Origin: Armigeres subalbatus
Taxonomy: Eukaryota; Arthropoda; Insecta; Diptera; Culicidae
NCBI RefSeq assembly: GCF_024139115.2
Contig: NC_085141.1
Span: forward strand, 30,519,242 to 30,583,241
Direction of reading: 5' to 3'
Length of the DNA stretch: 64,000 nt
Shown: one piece after another, positions 1 through 10,800 of the stretch
Position numbering within the stretch: the first letter of the stretch is position 1
Layout: every line of letters starts with the position of its first letter
The notes under the pieces: generated by a model
Seen by the model: only the letters and a program-made list of their open reading frames with translations
The model's database searches: none
What the model was told of the DNA's origin: nothing
Program-made: the position numbers and the translations under genes

Positions 1-217
1 CAACGACAACTTTTTGCGGTGAACTTTTACATCTTTACTGACCTGGTTGACCGTGTAGTAACCACGCACGAGTCGCCCTTGCCTTGATCGGACGGAGTGA
101 TTCTCCATCAGTTTCTTGCCAAAAAAACGCCGGGATCAGCTTTCTGCCGCTTGTTGATCTTGCAACGTGATGAAATATTTTGGGACCTGGAAAGCCACAT
201 CCATTTTTCCTGTTTTA
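1..217 (-). pseudogene. Possible coding remnant of unknown function, cut by window edge
   Basis: On the minus strand a reading frame runs from an ATG near 212 off the left edge, with one internal TGA after about 22 codons. Beyond the stop the same frame continues with a basic stretch (FFGKKLMENHSVRS, then RLVRGYYTVNQ). The composition is more GC-rich than the AT-rich DNA to its right, which is the main reason to suspect former coding sequence. A CAG/GTCAGT splice-donor-like site lies inside it. I do not recognise the family. It could be the broken end of a neighbouring gene or a transposon ORF. Confidence 0.2.
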
Positions 218-673
218 AACTGGAAAATAATATCAGCGTTAATAATTTATATATTTATAAATTGATTTAATACTGTATTCATCTCTAAAATATTGTTGTT
301 CTTACCTTTTCGATGATTGAACAAATAAAACAAAATATTTCACAATTTTTCACAAACAAAGAGACTGTCTCTAGTCAGTTTGTAATAAATAATGGCAGTC
401 GTCCGCTTGGTCGTATGTCTCTATACAAAGATACGAACACTTATTGCAAAAGAAAAACGCTTACCATAACTTTATCATTGAACAATATGATTTTTAAATG
501 TATGTGTATAATCACAACGAAATAATATTAGCTTCGTATGATACACAATTATATCACAGCTACATTGAGTTCTGTTACTATATCTGTTGATGGCTAATCA
601 TAGTTGATTATAATTTTCTTCCAGAAGATAATCATAAACATAGACTATAAGAAATTGTAAAGAAATTATATTT
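218..673. other. AT-rich intergenic DNA, nothing recognised
   Basis: AT-rich sequence with short open frames only. No domain-like peptide, repeat unit or RNA fold was seen. Confidence 0.5.
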
Positions 674-1044
674 GGGATCGTTCAAAAATTACGTCCATCG
701 TTTTTCGGCATTTTCAACCCCCCTCCCCCCCTCCTGTCACAAACTGTCACAAATAATTGACCCCCCCCCTCCCCCTGTACGTACATGTCTCATTTATATT
801 TTAGCGATTACTGTGGTTTATCTTTTTCGTACACTATTTTCACAATAACATAGTGAGTTATGTCCCTTACTAACAGTTTGAATGTTTTTAAAATGCAAGT
901 TGTTTCTAAAATGCTTTCAGTATTTTTTTCTTGTGGACGGACGTCACATAAGACGAACCCCCCTCCCTCCCCCTGTCACAAACTGTCACAAAACTCTGAC
1001 CCCCCTCCCCCCCTCAAACCTTGGACGTAATTTTTGAACGGCCC
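674..1044. mobile_element. MITE with C-rich internal direct repeats
   Basis: The ends form an inverted repeat of about 23 bp with core GTTCAAAAATTACGTCCA (674-696 against 1022-1044), about 370 bp apart. Inside, two C-rich blocks (about 718-775 and 957-1018) each carry CTGTCACAAACTGTCACAAA and run in the same direction. There is no coding capacity. The size and ends fit a miniature inverted-repeat transposable element. The target duplication is not clear, so the superfamily is not assigned. It lies about 0.8 kb upstream of the NXF1 start codon. Confidence 0.65.
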
Positions 1045-1821
1045 CTTTTATGAAATAATAGCATATGGTGCTGTACGTTTAAATTGTTGTATAGTTTTTG
1101 TTGGAGATAATCTTACAATAATATTTTAAATAGATTATTTTGTAAATAGTAACCATATTGCTTGAAATGAATAATAATTACAGTAAAGCAGATGGTTTTA
1201 ATTTATGCGGGATAGCATTTCCAATGGATGTAATCAAATCATAGGACTGTAGGGTAGGTTCTCCCGATGGAATTTCATAGCAAAATGTTAACATTGTGCT
1301 GTAATAATGCAAACATGGCTGGAGGGTCCACTATTAGTTGGGGGTCCACTATTGGGCACTTTACCCTATTTGTTTTCAGATTGAGCACTCACACACAAAT
1401 ATTATACACGGAAAATCAAACTTTTTTGAGTGTATTGAGTGTGAGAAAAAGATGACTGTGAGAAAAAAAATCTCGCAGAACTCTTATAAAGTGCAAAAAG
1501 CGCAATATAAGGTTATTTTTTTACGTGTACGGTTTTGAGTGCAAACAACCCACTTTTGGGTAGTTTTGGTTTTTAGTGTACATGAAACCCAATTAATGGG
1601 TATTTTCAAGCTTCCGTGTGAACATTTTTCGTGCACTACCGTGACACTGACAGTTCTATTTCGCGCTGCAGAAAAAGCTTTTGTGACTTGTCAAAAATAA
1701 ATTCATGTTGTTTCGTGTGCTTTCTAAAAGGAAGAGTGGAAAGTAGTTTCGCTGTCTCAAAAATAGTTTTTCTTGTTCAATAGTTATTTAGCTAAATCTC
1801 GGCTTTTGTGCAAACGGTACA
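1045..1821 (+). promoter_or_regulatory. Upstream flank and presumed promoter/5' UTR of NXF1
   Basis: This is the interval between the MITE and the NXF1 start codon. It is AT-rich up to about 1600. From there to the ATG it reads like a 5' UTR, with CGTGCACTACCGTGACACTG and GACAGTTCTATTTCGC near 1630-1665, where an insect initiator could lie. No convincing TATA box was found, so the transcription start is not located. Assignment rests on position. Confidence 0.4.
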
Positions 1822-1894
1822 ATGTCCAACCGAGGAGGCAAAAACCGTGGGCGCAACAACTGGAACCACGGTGGGGGTCGTAAATTTTACGATG
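1822..1894 (+). CDS. NXF1: NXF1 exon 1 (coding)
   Basis: Residues 1-24 plus one base. It begins at the ATG of MSNRGGKNRGRNNW, an RG/N-rich start typical of NXF1 N-termini, which bind RNA and adaptor proteins. It ends at the donor GATG/GTAAGC. Too short for ORF-length searches, it was found by joining to exon 2: the leftover G plus GT gives glycine, and the frame continues as GPANNNYSEHD. Intron 1 is 114 nt. Confidence 0.85.
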
Positions 1895-4800
1895 GTAAGC
1901 GGATACTTTTTTTTTCTGCTTAGGTAGTCGCCATTTTGAGGTGGCTGTTGGGGAAAATTTTTCGTGGGCTGCTTTGCAATGTTTATGTTTTTCGGTTTTC
2001 CATTTCAGGTCCGGCAAATAACAACTACTCGGAACATGACGATCGAATGGAACGAGATCGAGATCGCAAGGTGACTGACGTCAAGCGACGAGTCAGTTTC
2101 AAGCCGTTCAACGGCGGACGGAACAAAGGCGGAGTGAAGATAACGGATATGCAGATTAGGGCGCACCTGGAGGATGATGATAGAATGGGACATGCCGCCG
2201 GCGGTGATGGTTTCGATGGAGAACGGAGAACGTTTAAAAAAGGTTTCAAGGGACGAAGGAGAGGGTCCCCGGTCCCGAGAGGTCCGATGAGCAGTGGACC
2301 GGTGTTCCGGAAAAAGTTAGTGCCCGGTCCGACCGGTTGGTTCGAGGTAAAAATTCCGTATGGGCACAAGTATGAGAAGGAGTTTATTCTGCGCTCGTTG
2401 GTTCAAGCAATTTCTCCACTGATATTCATTCCACAATACTGGAAAGTGGAGGACACGGCGGTCAGTTTCTATATCGAGGATTTCCCAGCGGCTGAAGCTC
2501 TTCAGAAAGTGGATCGCACGATAGATCTCCCGGATGGAAGAAAGATGATTGTGATCGTGCGGAACAGCAATCCTCAGTTCCAGGTGAACGCGCAGCTGAA
2601 GGAGCGCATGAAACTTGCCATGGTCAAGCGCTACAATCCCACAACCAAAGCGCTGAATTTGGAGAAGTTTCACACGGATCCCGATCTGAGCGATATATTT
2701 TGTGCACTGTTCCGGCCACAGATTATGCTGGCCGCGTTTGATGTGATCAAAGACAATATCCCAGACCTGGAGGCGCTCAACTTGAACGACAACAAACTGC
2801 ACATGGTGGATCACTTCAAGGTTTTGGCGCAGAAAATGCCGAACCTAAAAATTCTCTATTTGGCAAACAATAAGGTAAGCTGGCGACTATTTTGTATATT
2901 TTATTTTATTTCCGTTGAACAGAATAGTTATAGATGCTATAAGCTCAACATTTTTTTTCACTTGTTGGGTATTTTATTCACTGCGACCATTTGTTTGATA
3001 TATTGAGGGTTATTGCGCTTGTTTTGATAAGCCGGTCAAAAAGCAGCAAGATAAACGATTCAAGCAAAAGTTTCAAGCACAGGGGGTGTTCACATTGATT
3101 GACAGTAAAACTATTGGATAGACGGAAGTATGTCACAGTGGAGATCAACGGAGTACCAATTAAACTTCAACCATATTTAGTGATAAACTTGGACTATGCA
3201 AAAAAAAAAATGTTTCGTTCACAGTCAAACAAGAAGCATTGGCGATCATTTTTGCCGTTACCAAATTTTATCGAATGTTGTTTGGACGTCCATGTACATT
3301 GCAGATAGTTCATAAGCCTATGGTTTCCATTTTCGGATCGAAGAAAGGAATTCCGGTTCACACTGCTAATTTGCTGCAACGTTGAGTGTTAACTTTGTTG
3401 TTGTATAATTTTCAAATCGAATTCAAAATAACGGAAAGCTTTGGATGCACCGACCGTCTATCAAGACTCATAAATCAGCATGCTTTTTTTCTGGCAATCG
3501 TCGACGGTTTCACTAAGTGGCTAAAAATTTATTGCTCAAACTCTATGACAGTATCCGTCACTATAAACAAGCTTTTAGAAACCATAGCAAGGTTTGGACT
3601 ACCAGATGTTATCGTTACTAATGATAATGGGACACTGTTCGATTCAAGTTTGTTCGCAAAGTTTTGTGAAAAGAATGGAATAGAACATATTAAAATTCCA
3701 CCATTTCATCCTCAATCGAACGGTTAGTCAACACATTGAAAAGGGTGTTAACAAAAATAAAATGTGATGCAATTGAAGAGCCACTTCAAACGTTTCTGTT
3801 TACGACAAACACCCTAAACACATATATTGAAGATTCAAAATCACCTGCCGAAGCGATGCTTGGAAGAAAAATCAAAATGAATTTGGGCCATCAGAAAAAT
3901 GACAACCCAAGTTGCTACAGATTAATCACCAGAAAATGTATAGATCTCATGGAGCCAAGAATTTCCAAGAAAGCCAAGAAAAAAAAGAAGTGTGATGTAC
4001 AACGTTTGTTGTCAGCTGGTCTTATGCAAGTGTGTGATTTACCAAATCAAAACAACAAATATTTGGACCTCGTTTTCACCACTGATGAGTTTGCCAACTG
4101 GCCGTGACTGAACCGTTAGTATAGCATGAATTTCACCACTATGGTATGCAACTGACGATCGCCACTGATGCATTACGAGAGTTAGAAGTAGGGGTGCCCA
4201 GAAGGCATCTCAATCTTGGATTAATTTATGTGACTTCGGTTAAAGCTGCTTTGATAGATGTTTTATGGAGCAACATCTTCATCTCAGTACATTCAAAGTT
4301 AATTGCCTATATGCCGGGTATTAAGCCACCCGGAGTGGAAATTAATTACTATGTCTGAAACTTGATTATGCATATGTACAACATGTGATAGATTTAGTTC
4401 GGAAAAGGTACTGGAGGGTAACCGCCCCTTCGGTGGGGTTTGATCCCACGACCCCCTTCATCTCAAAAAATGAATTTGAACACGAACACATCCTTTTCAC
4501 AAATCTCTTCCTAATTTCTAAAATTAATTAATCTTATTTATAATAGGAACACGTCAAATATAATTGAATTTGCGTAAGGATTCAAGGACCAGCGGCATGT
4601 TGCACAATGGCGCGTCAATGCAAATTCTTTAGTTTCCAAAACTATTTGTGATGACAGCGCACACCTCACACCATTCGCGTTAAAATCATCTTAACAATTA
4701 AAAATCCGGAATTTCAGATCCATAACAAAATAACTTTTCTTAGTGGTTAATATAATATAAAATTGCTTCCATCTTCAAAAATGTAACGTTTTCCAAAAAC

Positions 4801-7800
4801 ATGTTTTACTAGTCAAAACGCCCCAGTGTAGGCAGGACAATATGCCCTTACCAACTGGACACAAGCGCGGCGAGTTTGAATCAGTTGCTTCCCAATTATA
4901 TGGAAACTATTGAAATGGAATGTTATGGAAATCACAGTACTCGGTATAAGCGCTTTCCAAACATTTGGCGTAGACCTTGAGTTGCGGATGGGAGATAACA
5001 CGGGTTTCGTCATTTACTGCAATTTGGATACGGTGCACCCCGAGACAAAATTTTTAGAAGAATTTTTTTTTCGAACCTTCTAGAATTAAAAAAATGTTCA
5101 GAAACTAACCCCCCGCCCCCCCAGACCAATTTTCTGGCTACGGCACAGGATGGAGAGATTTTTGTCGATAACTTGCACTAATGGTGTCTTCTTCTGTACT
5201 ACAGGGAAACCAGCGAACTCATCTTCGCTAGTATGTAGAACTTGATCGGAGTTTTGATTTTTCACAGGAGTACGATTCATCATTCTTGATAGGGATTCAA
5301 GTCTTGACAAATGATGCGATTTTGTTTAAGAAAATTATTTTGAGCTTTTTAGTGGAATGTCTTCATTTGTCATAAGACGAGTTTGTACAATCCCATTGAA
5401 TTCCACCACTTAATTGTATCTTGACAGATGTCAGATTGACCTCAAACCGTAAGTCGATAGGGTGTCGCCTGGTTGCCCAGGGATGCAACCAATAGTTCAG
5501 CACAGATTACGACGAGGTTTATGCGCCGGTTGCGAAACACCACATTCCGAGCACTCTTATCGGTAGCAGCACGTCGCAGGATGCAAGTAAAGCACATCGA
5601 TATCAAAACTGCGTATCTGTATGGTGAGCTCTCGGAAACCATCTATATGCGCCAACCACCCGGATACGAAACCGAAAACCTTGAAGAGGTGTGTCTTTTA
5701 AGTAGGAGTCTAAACGGCTTAAAACAAGCTGGAAGAGTGTGGAATAAGACGATCACCGATGATCTAAAGCAGATTGGATACGAAGCAACTGAAGCGGATA
5801 GATGTCTTTAAGTAAAAAGGAATGGGAGTTTGTCCTTTATTCTGCTATATGTCGATGATATGTTGATCGTCACCAACGATAACAAAGAGTACGAGCGAAT
5901 ACGGAAGCATCTAGAGCAAAATTTCAAAATATCATGCCTAGGTGATATAAATAGTTATCCTGGCATACGTGTTGAACGGCAAGAAGACGGAAGCTTTCTG
6001 ATAAATCAAGAAAAATATATTGAGAAACTGCTTGTGAAATTTGGGATGGAATAAGCCATCAATTCCGATGGACCCTGGATACGTCACCGCAGAGCAAAAG
6101 GAGGAGAAAATAATTAACACTAACGACATGTATCAGAGCACATAATCAGAGTCTGGCAGGCGCTTTGCTCTACATCGCCATATGCACTCGGCCGGATCTG
6201 GCTATTACAGCGTCCATCCTAGGTCGTAAAGTTTTTTTTTTTTTTTTGTGTCTTTATTAAAGAGACTTTCAGCCCGAGGCTGGCTCGTCTCCGATCGGTC
6301 GTAAAGTTAGTAAGCCTACAGAGAGCGATTGGACTGAAGCAAAAAGCGCATTGCGTTATTTGAAAGAAACTGCGAAACTAAAACTAAAGCTAGGTGGTTG
6401 TGGTGACATCAAAGGATACGCGGATGCAGATTGACGGGTGATTGTTCAGACAGGAAGTCTAACTCGGGATTTTTGTTCATGCTTGGCAACGGTACGATTA
6501 GCTGGACGGCACGGAAACAAGAGTGCGTAACATTATCGTCCACCGAGACGGAATACGTTGCACTGGCAGAAGCGAGCAAGGAGTTAATCTGGATTTTTGA
6601 ACTGATGCTAAAACTTGGCGAAGACATCCAGCAACCAGCGATCATCCACGAAGATAACCAAAGCTGTATAAGTATGCTAAGCACTGAAGGCGACAATAGA
6701 CGAACAAAGCATATCAAGCACGATGATTAGCATGCCATGATTTTGTAATTTATAGAATTGATAATTAAAATAAACGTTAGTTACTCTTAGATCATCAACC
6801 AAACAGGTTGTACTTTTTTTTACCTCCAAGAGATAACATATGAACAAACTGACCCGACTACTGTGTTTAACGTGTTCGTCATGGAACAGTTGTTATTATG
6901 TTGCATCATTCTGGCTATCATTGAAATATCTGATAAGAAAATTATTTTGAGCTTTTTAGTGGAATGTTTTCACCTGTCATAAGACGAGTTTAGACAATCC
7001 CATTGAATTCCACCACTTAATTGTATCTTGACAGATACGTATTTCGACCTCAAAGGTAAGGCCGTCTTCAGTGTCTCGTACGAGTCAAGTACGAGACACT
7101 GAAGACGGCCTTACCTTTGAGGTCGAAATACGTATCTGTCAAGATACAATTAAGTGGTGGAATTCAATGGGATTGTCTAAACTCGTCTTATGACAGGTGA
7201 TTGAAATATCATTATATTTATTTATTTATTTATGTATTTAAGGCGTACATGATGAAAAAATGGACACAAACACTAAAACAGCTATCTTTTACGATGTGAA
7301 AAATTCTTTGAATCTTTGACGCAGCATCTGACGAGGCAGATTGAAGTCGAATATTATAGAAACCCTGTTGAATATACGCTGTAATCCTTCAATACTACCG
7401 TTCATACTGTAGTTAATCCGACGAAATGGCATTCTTAACATAGGTTTATTTCGAAGTGTTCTCGGCTGTACATTAATATTAATCTGTTAGAAAATGTCAC
7501 TACAATCTATTCGGCCTTGCAAAACGTCTGCAACAAGTACAGCTCGAGCGGTGTTACGGCGTTCTCTTAGCGGCTCCAGATCGATAGGCCGACAGCGGCT
7601 TCCATAACTTGGCAGGCAGGCGTATCTCTCCACGGTAGTCTACGCATAGCAAATCGTAGGAAGCGTCGTTGCACGGACTCAATTCTTTCGGCACCGTTCG
7701 TATAATTGGGATTCCAAACGGCGGAGCAATACTCCAGACCGCACCAGTGAGCAATATAAAAACTTTAGACAGTAAATGTCAGAAAATTCTATAGTCATCC

Positions 7801-10800
7801 GAATGATAAAGCCCAGGGTTTTGGAAGCCTTACCTACAACGTATGAAATATGCATTTTGTACGTCAGCTGGGAATCCAAAATTACGCCCAAGTCTTTGAC
7901 ATGACTCAGACTCAGCTGACAGATCTGTGTAGATGACATCTGTTTGAGCTCTTTTCGTCAGGCTGTTCGTTATGAAACTTACATCTTTCATAAATTATAA
8001 ATTAGTACTAGTGGAGCAACCGGCTATGAATCCATGCTGAGTTTCAGACAGATACTGCTTGCTGTGGTTATTCCTCGATGATTGTCAACGTCACGTTTGT
8101 TCCTTTTCTTGTACACAGGAAACATTTGTGCAATCTTCCAACATGAAGGAAAGATGCCACTGGATAAGGAAACAGGAGAAGCAACGGATACTGCAAACTG
8201 GAAATGTGTTTCTTCAGGAAATTGGACGGAACACCATCGGGACTAGGTTTAATCAATGACTTTAGTTTTGATGCAGGAGAGGAGATCATCTTTTCGCCTA
8301 TGTCGATAACACCTAGTACATGGCCATATAGGGGAACATTGTCTGCTGCAAGATGTAGGGGAAAAGTGGGTAAAACCGACACCTTAAGCAACTTTACAGT
8401 TCCCCAACCTATGAAGCAATTTTCCGGTCTAGAAATTTCATACAAGCATACTTTGGGTCTTCATGCATCAGTCCATGAGGTCTCAGGACAATATTTTTTG
8501 ATAGAATTTGATTTATGATGAAAACGCCAACAGTCCATCTTCAACCCTAACCAGCTGGGGTGCGGGTAAGATCGACACCACGTGAGGGTAAAACCGACAC
8601 ATCAAGTCGTTATGGAATCGAACATCAGAACAATTCTAAATTATGTAACAACATAATTGAAAATGTTAAGAAAATTATTTTGAGCTTTTTAGTGGAATGT
8701 CTTCACTTGTCATAAGACAAGTTTGTACAATCCCATTGAATTCCACCACTTAATTGTATCTTGACAGATACGTATTTCGACCTCAACAGTAAGGCCGTCT
8801 TCAGTGTCTCGTACTTGACTCGACTAAGTCTGTCAAGATACAATTAAGTGGTGGAATTCAATGGGATTGTACAAACTCGTCTTATGACAAGTGATTTGTG
8901 ATTAAAAATGTTTAACAACATTCATTTTGATATTTGTGTATGGAATTCATGTTTAGGGTTCACTCATAAACGATCGTTGAACAAAAGTTTATACATTTAA
9001 AATCATCACCACGTATCATATTTTATTTAGTAAAAAATATATAGAGTATACGCTGCCGGTACTTTCATATCAGTCCCATATTGGTTTTTCGCATACTGAG
9101 ATAATAGCCGATGAAGTCTCAAAACGCATTTTCCATGCAAAACTTTAAAAAAATCTAATAAATTCAAACATTCTGCGATCTGGTTGAAATTTTGCAGTCA
9201 TTCCTCATTCAATGAGTTAATGCAAAACGATTCAAATCAATGGAAAAATAATTGAATTTTGAGCAATCCACTTATGTAAATTCTTAATGGGACTGGTATG
9301 CGGGTACATTCAATATGGGACAAGGTTGGTTTGGTATTTTTTCACATTTCTCCCGAACAAAGTCTCATTTTTTATCATGTTATGTGGAAGTATGATACAA
9401 TTAAATGCTATTCACGGTGTTAACTCAAAAGTGACGAAAACATAAATGGGACTGATATGCGAGTAGCGGCAATACGAATGTTAGTAACAAATTTAATAAC
9501 TACTGTAAATATTACCTACAATTAAATTTCACTTATTTGTTGTTTATAACGGCGATTTAAAATAAATGCGTATGGTGCAGTTATGATAACGACTAGTTCC
9601 GTAGGTGACAAGCTACATATTTACAGGGGTGAAAATGGATCACGAAAAACAACAGTAGAGAACGGCTTGAATATATCTAAGAGCAAAATAAGCCTAAAAA
9701 TACGGGGCTTCTTTGAGCGCTATTGTTATTCGACCTGCAGGTTTTCCTTGATGACTCAATATTACCCCCTAGACCTATAGTCACGCCCAATGATGATATA
9801 GTATGTAATCAGTCTTTGATTAAGTTATATTCCCCGGCGCCTCGTTTTCTAATACTTAAATTATATTATGCGAATGATGAGTCTAATAAAACAGAGGTAT
9901 TTCGTGATTCGATGGCAGGTGCCGAATTTACCCCAACTGATAACATAATAATGATGAGCTACATGTGGATGTTGCTAATTGGAAAAGTTGACTATTTTTC
10001 CACAACATACAGATGTTCAATTATGGATCAGAGATGGATTAAATACTGAAAATCAACAAATTATTGTCGAAAAAGCTTAAACACCGATGCCAAAATTTTA
10101 CATAACTCATCTCCTCAATGATGATCGACGCCAATTGTCTTTTTATTATGACTCACGCCTGTTACAAAATCTCCGTCTCCGTCTCCGCCTGTTACAAAAT
10201 CACTAGAAATACAAGAAATTAAACGTTTATTCAAAGTGTGTCGAAATTCTGTCCGATAATTACTTGAAATCAGAGATTTGAAGTGGTGTCGGTTTTACCC
10301 ACAATTCCCCTACTTCGTTGTCGGTAAGCTTTTCTTCGGTGTAAACGTCAGCAAACTTTAGCGAAAACAGTCTGCAGATCTCCTGCAGTGGTGATACAGC
10401 TTCGCCCTGAAATGTCATAGAGGAAGGGAGGCCAGATACCCCGCGTTGCTTGTTGACATGATTCCATAACAGTTTAGGATGCGTTTTGAGATTGGTTTGG
10501 ATCTTACTTTGATATCGGGATTAACATATACGACTGACCTGTTTATAGGCGATGTTGAGTCTGACGTAGAGTGATTCTTTAAGGAAAACGTGCGGTATTT
10601 AGTGTATTTTCTTAAGGTGGCTCTTTTGGCAGTTTTAAGTTGCCTTAATTCCCGAGTGTACCAGGACGGATGAGAGCTATTCTTGTGTACTTTTTTGGGA
10701 ACATGTCGGTCAATAACGTATGCCAAGATATGCGAGAAAGTCAACGCAGCATTTTCGACATTATCGGCAAGTATAGCGTCACAAGGCATACCAGATAGTA

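Larger units (their letters stand above)
8358..10310. mobile_element. 1.95-kb TA-flanked element with 'GGTAAAACCGACACC' termini
   Basis: The ends are inverted: GGGGAAAAGTGGGTAAAACC at the left against GGGGAATTGTGGGTAAAACC at the right (reverse complement), both followed by GACACC. TA lies on both sides (8356-8357, 10311-10312). The motif GGTAAAACCGACAC or GGTAAGATCGACAC recurs inside the left end near 8563 and 8590. Open frames at 9583-9780 and 9723-10049 show no transposase motif I can name. Two other repeats (8662-8894, 9049-9472) have inserted inside it. Removing it rejoins the LINE frame around it. Confidence 0.75.

Noticed and set aside
718..1018. G-quadruplex or promoter element from the C-rich runs upstream of NXF1
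   Set aside because: The runs are part of a MITE, direct-repeated inside it, and too far from the start codon to assign a promoter role.
2025..2814. Minus-strand ORFs of 114 and 165 codons opposite NXF1 exon 2
   Set aside because: Shadow frames of the RRM/LRR coding sequence; no family resemblance.
1936..3006. Single 356-codon ORF covering NXF1 exon 2
   Set aside because: Its first about 25 and last about 44 codons lie in introns 1 and 2. Strong GT-AG sites and family resemblance limit the exon to 2009-2874.
3386..4107. Functional integrase-derived host gene
   Set aside because: Frames are short, broken by a TAG, and joined to LINE-like sequence; no sign of constraint.
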